Source: Paragonimus westermani (Eukaryota > Platyhelminthes > Trematoda > Plagiorchiida > Troglotrematidae). From it: 64,000 nucleotides of DNA. Made by a program: the position numbers and the translations under genes. The stretch covers positions 1 through 64,000 of the forward strand of contig QNGE01003778.1 of NCBI GenBank assembly GCA_008508345.1, given 5' to 3'. How positions within the stretch are numbered: the stretch's first letter is position 1; every line of letters begins with the position of its first letter. The notes under the pieces are model-generated. The model did not search any database, was not told the origin of the DNA, and saw only the letters and a list, made by a program, of their open reading frames with translations. Positions 26,930-39,300 of the stretch are shown one piece after another.

Positions 26930-27330
26930 TTAAGCGCATGTTGGCTAAGCGCCCAAGTTTCCTTTGGATTACTGGGTGAATGCATTGAGCCGGGAGAGAA
27001 TGGCTGGTTTGAATAGCGCGACTCACTCGTGTGCTTACGATGGGCGCGCCACCTTGGCAGCAGCACGGTGAGAGTGTGAAATTCAGGTTCTAGAACACCT
27101 TATCACGCATCGTCTTGCTCTGTCATATTGATATTTCATGGGTGATCCGATACAGTGTTTACGAACTCATTTGTCGAGATGAAGCAATGTTGGAAGAAAG
27201 ACCATTTTCTTTCGGTGGGTGGAAGCCATTGAATGTTGGTATAGGCAGCTGTAGGATGACCGGCATACTTCAGAAGTGAATTAGCTCACAGTAGCTGTCT
27301 GGCCACCTGAATGTCTATAGTAAATTAAGC
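26930..27330. other. GC-richer unclassified island, possible decayed repeat
   Basis: This stretch is more GC-rich than its neighbours and includes GATGGGCGCGCCACC and TTGGCAGCAGCACGG. One plus-strand frame stays open for about 25 codons (ERMAGLNSATHSCAYDGRA and onward) up to a GTGAGA, then breaks. The texture resembles a degraded interspersed element or an old coding remnant. Only one copy is in the window, so I cannot confirm that it is a repeat. Confidence 0.3.
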
Positions 27331-30300
27331 CTGCTTTAATATTAACCACAAGGTACAGTTTTCAGTGGATGTGATACACAATCTGTGTTCCCAAGTCAAG
27401 TATACACGCCCCTAAGCACTCCTGGCTGTGCACGTATTGTTTTAGGCCCGCAGTGCTCAATGAAAATCTGTGGTTGCAGGACGTCATGAAGTTACGGAGG
27501 CATAACATAAGAATAGAATTAGCGAGAGCATACAGCTCCCACTAACAGCACGGAGGCGATTGCTGGCACTCTGTTACGCTATCTAAGAAGCTGAAAGGAA
27601 AATAGCACTAGATACCCAGGCCCATTTTCGAATGTAAGGTAACGTTTTTCTAACGGCAAATCATAATAGTTTTGTTTCTGAATTTTCACGGGTTAACTTT
27701 TGATTTCCTCGGAGTACAACTGAAATGGCGAGAGCCAAACATCTGAAGGGCCATTTAACCGAAACTTAATGTTGCCCAACGAAATCGGTCAAATAGCTGC
27801 TTGTACAATACACAATTTGATACCGTACCATCTTGCTGAATGTGTGGATATCCACTAAATGGGTCGAACGTTAGTATGCTCAGTAGTTCTCTAACAGGAC
27901 CTCACCTGAGAAGAATTCTAACAAGTGTGTCTAGATTGTTCGAATTTGAACCATACTAGCTCAAAAAGTGTTTTACCCATGAAAAATGTTTTATACTGTC
28001 AATTTTCAACAACCGAATGTTAGCAATAAAAAATTCGTTGAGAAAAAAATTTCTGAAGACATTAAATGTTTTTCCACAATCACTTATACTAATAGTCCTC
28101 GAAATGGATAACGAACAGTGGAAAATAACGTTCACTCATATCTTTTCGTACCAAGGTTCAAAACTGACTTTTTCCCAAACACTGCTTGAAGAAATAACTC
28201 TTTTTCCGAGCACTCATGTGTGTGGTGCGCGTTTGCATTTGCTGGATAAAAATTAAATCAGTCAAATAAAACGCCTCAGTAGACGTCGAAGGATGATTGC
28301 TGATTCTGGGAGGAAGTTAACTTACTTGAATGTAGTCATGCTGTTTCAGTAAGGCGATTTTCTATTGTTCTCTCACCCTCGCTCAAATATAATAGGCCCA
28401 TTGACTTTGAAGTTAGTGAGCCACGTGACCTTGTATAAACCTGTTTAACTTACCTGTTGTTTAGTGTACTAGATATACTACTTTATATTGTGCTCCTCTC
28501 TCTGCTTGGATTTGGCTTTGAGGAAGCTGTACCGCATGGAACAGGGATATTGGTTTGCAATAGACTAATTTGGGTCCAACTGAATGGATAATGTACAACT
28601 TGGGCACATTTTTCCTGAAGTTTACACTACTTTTCATTGGTATACGAATTGTGTCTAGACACAGACTTGCGAATACTCACGGTACTTTCGTTCAATTCGC
28701 CACAATGTTAATTTGATATGGGATGTAATTTGACTCACAGGGATACATTTCATTACGTTCTGCCTGGCCCATGGTTCTTTAGTTTTGAGTCAACAACTCA
28801 CTTTAGCATGAAAAGTATACATCTTACTCACCTGACTTGGTTTTGTTGCTCTTGTTCAGTCGGTCTGGTGTACTTGTGTATGTTGATTGGGTTTTAGTAT
28901 GGCTTGTTGCGTGACGCGTCACCTAGCACACTGACGTTCCTTACAGATGTATGCAGGCGTATGTGGTCGAGCAGGATGAGTTATTACCAACTGCCGTACA
29001 TTGTGTCAGACAGTAACAGTGGCTTAGGTTGAATTGCGCCCGACAAACAGCTTTTGACTATGAGTGTTTGCAGCACACACTGAAACAATGAAGTTTAATT
29101 AACGATTGTCATTGAAAAATGATTACAGCATTCAGCGAATCGCACAAGGGTTTTTACAAACAAAGGCAACAGCACCTATTGGAAAATACTGCAAAATGTT
29201 ATTATTATCAACGAAGATGCAATGATTGGCGAAACACAGTTATTGTGATAATCAATGAGAGATCCACAATAATTAGGCTTCTTGTGACCAAATTTCACGA
29301 AGTTGTAAGCCTCATATAATAGTGTGAGTTGAAGACAAATGAACCACTTTTGGCACACCATCTAACACCGTTCATCAACAGTTGAATACCACTTCAAATG
29401 AGTAAATGGCCTAATAATATGGTGTGTTAATCTCTTCGTTTAAATGTACTGCCGAATCATGCCTCTTCTTGTGTTTACCATCTTGTTTTTTCCTATGGGA
29501 CAAACTATATAAATCTCATAACTGTGATTATACAAGCGCATCCAAGAGCATCACCTTATACGGCCGATGTGAGAGAAGGTAAAGTCATGATCTCTTTCAG
29601 CCGCTGCGTCACCGAGCACGTCGAACCATTTGAATAGTACGATCGATTCATCGAATTTGTGGCGTAGAGTGGAGCCAAATGCCGTATACTAATAATCACA
29701 GCACTTCGCAATTCCTCCGCACTTATTACTAGTATGCGCAGAGAAGCTGCTCGTTGAATCATTCAGCCTTTCATGGCTTGGAGTTTAAGCCCTGGATAAA
29801 CTCACTGCATAGACATGACCGAGCATTCACAAAGTTTGCTCGGCACATATGATCGACGCTACGTAACAAGACCATGTAGATCGAAACAAATGGACAATAA
29901 CGACTCACATCTATCGTTCCAGTGACATGTTATCTACCACCTACACTAAACTAGTGTAATCGTGTTCCACTTAGACTGGTGGCAAAACAATGACTTGGGT
30001 ATGTTTCTTCATGAAGATTGCTGAAATAAACCAAACTCAAACAACGCTCAAGACAACTTGTCTAATCACTTTAATTTGTCACATTTAATGACATTGGAAT
30101 GGTTGTTACCTCATAGAATAACAGCTGCTCATGTGCAAATATGTAATCCACACGGAACGACTCTATTGTGTGAAATAAAGCTCACATCTACACTGGTTAT
30201 GTGGACACCCATGTATGAATTACCCTGCTACCATAGTTGACAGTGAGAAACGCTTATGCTTGGTTACATCGCTGCAGTGTTTCTAACAACAACCACGCGT

Positions 30301-30998
30301 CTTGCATATGCTTTGAAACAGAAAAATTTCGACGGAATAGTGTGTGTGGCAAACAGTTTTTTTGGCCAATTAGAAAACCATGACAACCACATCCAAAACA
30401 CTGGCAATTGAATGCAGGAAGGGCTACTATAATGTACGATTAACGCATAAAAAATGCAGGCGTAATTTGCGTACAGGAGAACCAGTTGCAAAATGATTAT
30501 TGCACTAGCCATTCGTAATGCTGTGGACGAAAGTTAGCTGCCAAAAGCGTTTCAACCGTTACTTCGTTTGATTAATCTTTGCAGTGTTCAGAAAGGCCAA
30601 GCCAGTCAGAACTGCTCTGAGAATTTCCGTTTCATTTTGTCATCCAGTTAGGTGAAGTAAAATGTACAAAAGACAGTCAGGTTCATTCCAGGTAAATCTG
30701 CCTCATAAATCACTTTGGTACCACGAATTTCCCCTAGTAGCAGTGCGTTTTTCATCATTGAAGTGAGGGACATGCACACGCCAAAACCGTCGTCGAGCGA
30801 AGTAGTATGATCTCCGTGTCAGCGCTATCAAGACCAACAAACTACCTGCTTTTTTAGTTGTTCATTGTCCACCTCGCTGCGTTAGACGAGGTGCACACTG
30901 TCGGAGGAGGATGAGTACGTTTGACCACGACTTTTACTTGACACCCTTGGTCTCCCATGTCACCAGTTTAAGACTACACACAAGAATGTGACATGTAT
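27331..30998. other. Non-coding tract
   Basis: No recognised gene or repeat. The open frames are short and scattered on both strands. Minus-strand donor-like sites near 28322 and 28453 have only tiny exon-size spaces behind them and are not convincing. Confidence 0.55.
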
Positions 30999-31170
30999 AA
31001 ACAGATTGGGAATAGCACAACGTTACGAGCAAGTTGTAATGCTCTACGTTTCGGCCACCTCGGGTTGCCTTCCTCAGGAGTGTTGTAATCCCTGAGGGAG
31101 ACCACTCGAGGTGGTTGAAACGTAGAGTATTGCAACTTACTCGTAATGATGTGTTATTCCCAATCTGTCT
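30999..31170. mobile_element. Foldback element with long inverted arms
   Basis: The left arm (30999-31078) and right arm (31091-31170) are reverse complements at about 84% identity over 80 bases, around a 12-base centre (31079-31090). Most mismatches are transitions, as in an ageing repeat. The similarity continues weakly outward to about 30991 and 31183. Each arm also holds a small hairpin of its own: GGCCACC/GGTTGCC at 31053-31069 and ACCAC/GTGGT at 31101-31115. No coding frame is present. It is probably a MITE-like or foldback element. I found no convincing target-site duplication. Confidence 0.75.
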
Positions 31171-34100
31171 ATCAGTAACATGTTAAACACGACGCTCAAA
31201 CTGTTCTACTTCATTCGTACTCAATTTGGTGCGGATATCTCACAGTGTGGCATGTGCTTAAAATCACATATGATTTTAAATTTGAACGGATAATAGAAGG
31301 TAAATGGATGTTATGAAAGTGTGTTGTTTCACTACATTAGTTATATTAGCGGTCAGATCAATGTTGTTGACGCGCGTAATAGCAGTAACAAGATGCACAA
31401 GAAATACAACGACAATGACAAAAATACTTACTGACATTATCACTGCTAAAATAAACCTATCAAATAAACGGAGACGAAGCATTTATTCTATCATCTTTTT
31501 CCAAGCGGACAGTCGCTACAGCTATTGAAACTGCAGTGATAAGTCAACAGATGTTATGTTTTTCGTCATAAAAGTGAACACAACACCTTAGAACTCATTA
31601 AGTTGAATCCAGTTCATAACACAAATAGCTGTGAATGAGGTGCATATGTATAAAACGAACAGTAGCCATCAAAGTGTACAGCCAGCCTAGCTGACGTAAT
31701 TATGTGGATAAACACCATCGCTTTTTACTACTTTGTTTTCCATAATTTCCGCCACGTCCGCTAGACACACATTCAAGAGGCAGCCGTTGTAATTTTGAAC
31801 ACATTCCACTACATCGTTCGAATGTGTTAAGAAAACAATTTGCAGTGACCTTGAGCTCACAGAGGTAGACTGCACAGGCTGGAATCGTGTTGGCCAGAAG
31901 TGGGTCTTGTACTGTCATGATACATGATCTATGAAAGGAGATTTCACCTTGCCAAAAAATACGGGATTCTATGAGAGTGAAATGTGACAGACAAAGTATC
32001 GCGGGTCGACGTCATAAATATCATCTAGTGCGATCGGTTCACTCGATTGAAAGATTCAAAAGTGACATATACACTTAGCTCGTTGGTTGGCCCGCTAAAA
32101 CACGTCTTGTGATCAACAGTATATCCATGATTTCGGATGAGTCAAGGTACATATCTTCTTACTATCGAAACAAAGAAAGTACCACAGATTTGGACAGTAA
32201 ACTTTAATGCAGATTTGCTGTACACTACACTTTTGTGCCAACTGTCCATGGTTACATTTGTGTGCTGTCACACTGAAGATGAATGTGGAGATAATCGCAA
32301 CATCCATCGTTCACCTGATACTGACACAACTACTTGCCACCCAATTATGTTTCTTGCGTTATTCATTGGATTCTCATTATAGCAGCAAAATTGATTAATT
32401 TAACTAATTGCATGCAGCTGATGCGGAGGAGTACTAGGAGCAGAAAACAAAATGACTCTTTGGAGGTCAGCCATAGACAGATTGTGTAAAAAGCAAACAG
32501 TAAGAGAAAACGCCGTGCGGGTGGAAAGAAGACTAAAATAAACCGATCAAATATAAAGCAGCTGTGTGACAACACGTGAGTGAAACCTTTTTTTGGGACA
32601 AGGTTGAGAGTGCGAAGGCAGCTACATGCTGTTTTGATGAATTTAGTGCGCAATCTGCTTACAGAGAGCTGAGCCATTTCTATATATACGCAGAATTTGC
32701 ACATGCCGTCGTTAAAAGATTCCAACCTCTAGGTATCGTTTGAGGTGTTCCGAGAGAGGTATACTGAGCATCGAATCACTCTTGTTTGTAGGCTAACCTG
32801 CTCAGTTGCTGCAATATTTTTAGTGTGTTAATCCAGAAGGTGATGACTTCGCTCAGGTGAACTCATGCTTTGAAAATTGCAATGTCGCTGGATAGATGTC
32901 TTATGCACTAGAAGTAATCTGACTTCGATATACAGTCAGTACGTGGGAAAATGTCTCAGAGTAAACAAAATTTTTGAGCATCACGGCCGATCAAGTGGTT
33001 TTGTCTGCTTCAAAACTCTTTGTTCCACGTTCTTATTCAGAGCTAGCACTTTCAATGTCATTCTTTAAGTTTTGAGGAAATCATTAAACTGGTACTGCTC
33101 TTCTCACTCAAAAGGCTGGTCCGGAATATCTTCAGAAAAAGCATAACTGTATGTAAGTCAGTTATTTCAACGAAATCGCGTTTTCCTTTTCAGGTAATCC
33201 TCCTCGGAAAAAGTGGTTTTGTTGCCAGGGCTTTATATATTTCAGAAAGTTGTGATACACTGACGCGCTTTACTGAAAATTGCAAATTAATCAGGATCCT
33301 AGTGATATAATGTGGTAGCTGTAGGCACATTGGTCACGTTTGAGTCGTCAACAGTGATTGTTCTGATGACGCCATTTAGGTGGCAAACGTCGACTACAGG
33401 TTTGCGGCTAACTTTGTCCGATGCATCAATGATATAACTCATTAAGAAGTAGAGATTCCTACGTTGCCGTAAGCTTCAGTTAAGTTAGGATTCGGCAGTT
33501 ACAAAAATTGCTGATAAACTGGTGGACTCCGTTAACTCTCTGTCGGTTGCTGTTTGCCGCCTGTTTTTATTCTCTGTTGTACGCTCCATTCTTTATTGTC
33601 AGTTCGATAATGATCAGTGTATACGTAAGAGTTCATTTCTGTCAACCGGCTACGAAATAGGGTTGGCAATAAACTTCACGATTGTGATATGTTATTGTAA
33701 ATCACGATTCTCACAATTTGCTGGCTCCGTCGAGATGAATCCATTCGCACATATGTTATGTTTTAAAAGAAGTATTTAGACACCTTTATCTGATCCGTGA
33801 CTGGATTTTTCTGTTAATCCGCACTATCAAAGAAGCTAAACAGGACGACTCACATTTCATTTAATAATTAGTATTGGTTAGCCAGTATGGAACGTTAACA
33901 TCTACTAGCTTTCATCTTCCTACCTGTTTGTGCCGATTCAAATTGTGACGATATCTTCCACTCTGACTTCTGGAGACGACCTCAGTAGTCGGGTGTGGAG
34001 GTTTTTGTCACATTTGATTTGCTTGCGTTAAAAACAACTTCTGCATAGCTGAATTTACCTTGTAGTATCTTGGCGTCATATCTGTATACTAAAGAGGTCA

Positions 34101-35351
34101 AAATGTACATGCACATTGACGGAAGAAGATGGTCATCACGCTTCTAGTTACTATTTCTTCAAATTGACTATCCCCGGAAATATAAACTCAACCCCATCTG
34201 TTTGTGCAAAGCAGCTGTTATGTAACCTTTCGGGTATAAACAACACGGATCAGAAAGGTCATTTCTAATATTAATGACAGAATGATCCAGAAACGGAAAA
34301 GGAGATTGTCATTTACAAGTGATTTATGAAACACAACCTTGTGAAGAACATTTGACACGATTCAAACCTAAACAAGCCAACTACAGGTAACATAATCACT
34401 ACTAGATTGTTGGGGAACGGAAACTGGCGAAACCGATTCACGAAGGTTCTTCGAAGTTAGTGGCGCCAAACAAGGAAGAAAACACAAAATAATCGATAAA
34501 GTGTACTTTGTTATTTCAGTTTGCAGTGGATTTATTCAAAACAGTAGTGATCGGAGATAGGGTGATTTCAAGAGAACATAACTTCGCCTGGAACAACTAA
34601 AGAAAACGAGGAAGATTACAAGGAGCAAAGTTTGATAAATTCAAATCCGTAGGATGTGAACCCGGTTATATATTTTAGACTTGTCAACTGCGGCTGCCCA
34701 AATGAAAGGCTGACATTGAGGTTTATCTATTTGGTGTAATCATTGTTTAAAAATGCCACGTTGTCAGTTCCTTGTGTGTAGCCAAACTGTCATATATGCC
34801 TGTCATCAACATCATTATGACCATCATGGATCGCAATATAACAGTGGTTTTCACTGAAGCTTAACTGCTACACGGCCATGCAGAAAACGGATGTCCTGGA
34901 CAGGGAAGGGAAAAGAGGACAGTTCAATGAACTTTACAAAAAAATAGTTAGGTCAGTATTCAAACTTTTAGCACCAAGATACCTGCAACTTTCTAACAAA
35001 CAGCCCAGCCACTAGTTATATTTAAGGTGGAAGATTTGTGACTGCGGTAGGTAATAGCTAAAGGGAGTCATCGTCGTCCACTGTTACTGGCAGTTCTTAA
35101 AACAGGTTAACAACCTGGTTCCAAATCAACAGCACTGTCAGTTATTACATGATGGACACTCTCATCCGGCTGAAGCGATTGGATTTTAATTGTACTTTGT
35201 ACCTTTTGTGTGCATACTTTATATTTGTTCATATACTCGGCTTGGAAACCATAGAACTAGTTTGAGGAAACCCGCATGTTTTCTGCTTGATGGTGGAAAA
35301 ACAGCCAAAAGTATGGACGATCGTTAGAAAAAAACTAAGAACGAATATTAA
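31171..35351. other. Non-coding tract
   Basis: No supported gene. The longest frame (32363-32725, minus, 120 codons) has a Cys/Phe/Leu-rich, low-information translation and no family motif, so I treat it as chance. No repeat copies were noticed. Confidence 0.55.
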
Positions 35352-35429
35352 ATACTGATGAGTAGACGGGGAATCCGTCTGTTTTCAAGTTGACCATCAC
35401 TTATATTTGCCCGTAGCCTTCGCATTCAG
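35352..35429 (-). repeat. Inverted partial module A at the left end of copy 2
   Basis: The stretch starts with TACTGATGAGTAG and CGGGGA, the reverse complement of the module A end at 35575-35597. It continues with TTTTCAAGTTGACCATCAC, the complement of 35528-35556. It breaks at about 35429, where the direct module A begins after a short spacer. Confidence 0.75.
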
Positions 35430-35439
35430 AGGAAGGAAA

Positions 35440-35607
35440 TGCACTGGTGACGAACTCTAATGAGAGCGAAACTCAAGTCTAGTGCTTCTTCTCGAAAGAG
35501 GCTGCCTGGAAAGTCTATCTGAATGCGAACGCTGTGATCAAATGTGAGTGATGGTCAACTTGAAAATAAACCAAATCCCCGACTACTCATCAGTAATCTA
35601 AAACGTC
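35440..35607 (+). repeat. Module A, first direct copy in copy 2 (full length)
   Basis: This is the most complete module A in the window. It has GCACTG at 35441, CTAATGA at 35457-35463, GAAA at 35468-35471, TAGTGC at 35480-35485, then the block from CTATCTGAATGCGAA to GTGATGGTCAACTTG, and finally the terminal GACTACTCATCAGTAA. It runs straight into module B, so A and B are contiguous in the ancestral element. Confidence 0.65.
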
Positions 35608-35799
35608 GCCTTGCAGGCTCAATGAGTTCAGTGATCTCGACCTGTCTCGAAAGTCCTAATCACGGGGTTATCGATTGGAGTTAACAGGACAGTTACTGTG
35701 TCTCCTCTCGAGACGATCGGGCAACCTGATCATTGCTCACAAGCGAGAGTGGTTGAGCGTTCAGATTTGATGATTCGGTCGTGCCTAATGTGAGGTCAA

Positions 35800-35854
35800 T
35801 GGCGCAGTGGTTAACACGGTTGCCTCATGATTGGAATGTCCGGAGTTCAAATCC
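35800..35854 (+). promoter_or_regulatory. tRNA-like internal Pol III promoter (A and B boxes), copy 2
   Basis: The A box TGGCGCAGTGG is at 35800-35810 and the B box AGTTCAAATCC at 35844-35854. Both are identical to copy 1 and have the same 44-base spacing. One substitution (GTCCGG for GGCCGG) weakens the T-arm-like pairing. Promoter boxes unchanged between two diverged copies suggest a recently active source element. Confidence 0.65.
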
Positions 35855-35867
35855 CGGCCGTGGCAAG

Positions 35868-36003
35868 GATATGCACTAGTGACGATCTCTAATGAGAGCG
35901 AAACTCGAGTCTAGTGCTTCTTTTCGAAAGACACCGGTTGGTTGTAAAGACTATCTGAATGTGAAGGCTGCGATCAAATTTGAGTGGTGATCAACTTGAA
36001 AAT
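35868..36003 (+). repeat. Module A, second direct copy in copy 2 (3' truncated)
   Basis: The module has GCACTA at 35873-35878, CTAATGA at 35889-35895, GAAA at 35900-35903, the palindromic ACTCGAGT at 35903-35910 and TAGTGC at 35912-35917. It ends near GATCAACTTGAAAATATTAAAT, so the CCAAATCCCC and CATCAGTAA ends are lost. Confidence 0.6.
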
Positions 36004-36309
36004 ATTAAATACGTAAGACAAGTAAAAGAAGGTATGGAAGGAGTGTGTAAGGGGGAATGAAAGGGATTTCACGGGGACGTTTTTATAGTTTTTTAGTCTT
36101 CTGTTGTGCAAGAACAGTCAGGACAAAAACAACAGCACTAGTCCAACCGGTCTAAGGACTAACGTCTTGTTTATGGACCTTCTACGCTCGGAAATGTTAA
36201 GTTCGTTTTGCTACTTCCAACCAATGGGGTGCTTTTCCCAATAATTTTATAAAAACTAGGTCACTCCCACTCACCCTCTTAGTATAACCTATGAATTCTA
36301 ATTACTTAC

Positions 36310-36366
36310 CATCTTCCAACGGTTGAACCTTAACTGTTTGATTCCCAGCGATGATCCCCATTTTCA
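36310..36366 (-). CDS. Weak candidate first or internal exon, unknown protein
   Basis: On the minus strand the segment ends at GTAAGT and is open in one frame: KMGIIAGNQTVKVQPLED. The ATG has A at -3 and G at +4, a strong start context, so this could be a first coding exon with 5' untranslated sequence upstream. As an internal exon, the acceptor would be AACAAG behind a CTTGTTTTGTTT tract. The frame is closed by TAA just upstream, consistent with either reading. I do not recognise the peptide, and no partner exon was found. Confidence 0.18.
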
Positions 36367-39300
36367 CTTGTTCAATTTAGGGCTCTAAACAAAACAAGTG
36401 AGCTGTCGTCAGCTTCCTAAAAAACTTTAACGAACAACTTGAAGTTGAGATATAACGAAACTAATATTGTTATACGCGAATGCAATGAGAAATCAATTTA
36501 CTGTCGATACCGTGTATTTACGGTTTATTCAGTTCGATAATTTTACTTGTCAAACGCTTGTAATGTGAAAACAAACTCTCTTCTTTTTTGTTCACTTTGA
36601 CAAAGAGAGAACTAATTAAATTTCCGCTTGCCTGGAACTTCCATCAAGCGTAAACATCAACTGTCTTTCAGTGATCGGTCCTAATTAACTTGACTGTACA
36701 GATGGGGTCCGGCAACTGTTTTCCAAGTAACGGCAGATCTGCAATAATCCCTTCACTTTCCATCCTTCTCAATCAAAGACCAAGGAATTTTCGGCTGGTG
36801 GGTGTCTAACCGAAATGCCAATTTTTCAAACTTCCCACACTTTTCAGTGTGTACAAAAGTCGAGAATTGCAGAAATCCCTGGCTGATTATGCTATCAGAT
36901 GTTTACTCCGTAATTTTTTCATTACACTATTGCTCCTGTTTATATTAGCGGTTTTCAAAACGACGCACTTCCGAGTAAATATTCAGTAAATATAACCGCT
37001 ATGGCTTCAACATACGCCGATTAGATGTTTTTTCGCTTCAAGGCTACAACTACTAATTTTCTTGACACAGGCGTATGGGTGACCTTCAAAAAATCATGCT
37101 ATATCTGTATTCGTCCAATGCTAGACTTGTGCATGTTTAGATGGGCAATATTTTGACTTTGCGTACAAGGTCTCTGAAAGCTGATGAGGCAACTTTTCCA
37201 TAACGTACATATTACGATGTGTATTCAAGTACTTCTCGCCTAAGATTAACATTCAGTAGTAATGACAAACGGTTACCGTTACCAGGAAACACTTAACTTC
37301 GGTCTTCCACATATTGAACGAAGCTGTATAAGTTTTCCTAAGCCTATATAAAAATTTTTGAATGAAAAACAATTGATAGTAATTCAGCGTTTATCAAACA
37401 TCTTCAGACAAAACGAGAATATACGTCGTTTTTCAAAACGAATGCTGGAATTCAAACTCTTAATTGGCTAACGGGTTATCTACATAGACTGCCATAATCA
37501 CACGAGGGTCTGAGTGAGACAAGTGAAGTCACGTAAAACACGATGCTGTTCATTTGGGCTATCACAGCAACCATCTCATTAAAAACCGAAACAATATAAT
37601 GATTCCTTCTCTTGGCCAGTTGCTAAAACGATTATCATGAAGAACTGGTGAAGTGGCCTTAGTAATTATTGAAATGTGAAAACTACAAGAGAAACTAGCA
37701 GGTTTTTCAGCATAGATACAACGACGAATTTGGGCGTCTTCCATTGTAATTAAAAATAGACATCACGCAAGCGAAGGAAAATTTGAAGTTCAGCAACCAG
37801 CGTAAAATTGGCTTCATTGTTAAGAAAGTATATATATATTGCATCTCCATTTGTCAGATCGTTGTCTTCTCAGCCCACAGACGGAAACTGGTTTCCTTCT
37901 CTCAGAGCAGTACCCTTTTTAATAACCGTCGTTAATCACCTTCAAATTTACACGACTTTCTAAACATGAAAGTTGATATTTTGGAGATATTCCGGACGAC
38001 GAAACAGTTGTCTTCAGTCTACATTATCAGTGCTATAACAAATTTTTCTCATGTGTTTCTACGTCTCTATTTTACATTTTTTAAGGCTTGTGTGGAAAAG
38101 TAAGCAAGCAGATTAAAAAACGAGCACTGTCAGAAGCATGAGCACATTTTGCTTCAAGCTTGAATATAACTAACAGAACGGTGAAATTATTAAAAAATCC
38201 TGACGGCAATCTATAACTGCGATAAGAGGGATTTGTTACCAGAATGAACTGAATGTTCCACGTCAAACAAAGAGTGTTCATTGTTTGCCACCATCCTCAA
38301 TTAAATGCTGCATCGGCAGAACTTGCTCGATGTAAACCGAGCAGTGTATGATCCTCTGACGTTAACACACACACATACCTCTCCACATCTTTCGTCAGAA
38401 AGATGTATCGGATGTAATGTACGCGCAGAAGAATTCACCAGTTTTAGAACCGTTGTGGGTAATCAATCATGTGGACTAGTCGACTGGAAGATATTCACAA
38501 ATTGCAGCGCACCGTTTGCACCACTTTAACCCGAATTATCTCACTGCTACATGTAAGGACTACCCGGTTGTTGCTGACCTGTTTGCTACAAAGCCATTAG
38601 CATAAGGTGTCTTCCAGTGCACCTGGGGTCCACAGGACTGGGGTGGAGGTGATGACCGATCTGTTTAAACGTATCTAAACAAACTTCTTCATGGTTTCAA
38701 ATGAAAGCAGCCATCAGATTTACGAAAATTGTTGTTCTGCGCGAAGTAGGCTCAGGTGCTGCCTTGATCATTAGTTGAAGCACGCAAAGTGCAACACATT
38801 CTTTTATTTGAGGATAGTTGGGATTACCGAATTAATAATTTCGGTACATACAGATTTGCATGTGTTTCGTTTAAGGAAATCAAGTATGTCGGCTGGAGCG
38901 GTTCTATAACTTTAATCAGCGCAGTGACAAGGTCTAAGGCAAAAGAAACTAAGCTACCTGATTACTTCCCCCAGCTCGAAAGTACGATATCCGTCTTGTT
39001 CGCGTCATCATTGTATTGCATGACAAAGATTTTCGCACAAAGTTCAGTTTTCTAACTTTTGCTCGTAAGATGCCCTTCTTACAATTTTATGGCGCATTAG
39101 CGGCCATCCATATAGGCCCATTTTTGTTTGTTCTGACACAGATCATGTTAAAGCTACAACTGTCTTGGTTGCCTAATCCGATGAAACACTAAAGCATTAG
39201 TGATGGTACTTATGTGTGCTTTTGCATTGTTCTGATGGTTCCACTTGACTCACGTTGTGGTAATGCCTCTATTACTGTCCAATTAAACGTGAGTTTGTTT

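Larger units (their letters stand above)
35352..36003 (+). mobile_element. Composite SINE-like repeat, copy 2
   Basis: The order is an inverted partial module A (35352-35429), a direct module A (35440-35607), module B with the tRNA-like promoter (35608-35867), and a second direct module A (35868-36003) that stops before the usual GACTACTCATCAGTAA end. Two direct A modules around one B show that the element can exist as a tandem A-B-A array with a unit of about 430 bases. It shares a direct B-A order and an inverted upstream arm with copy 1. No open frame of note is present. Confidence 0.75.

Noticed and set aside
32363..32725. Longest open frame in the window (120 codons, minus)
   Set aside because: The translation is Cys/Phe/Leu-rich with no domain. 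Frames of about this length are expected by chance at this base composition.
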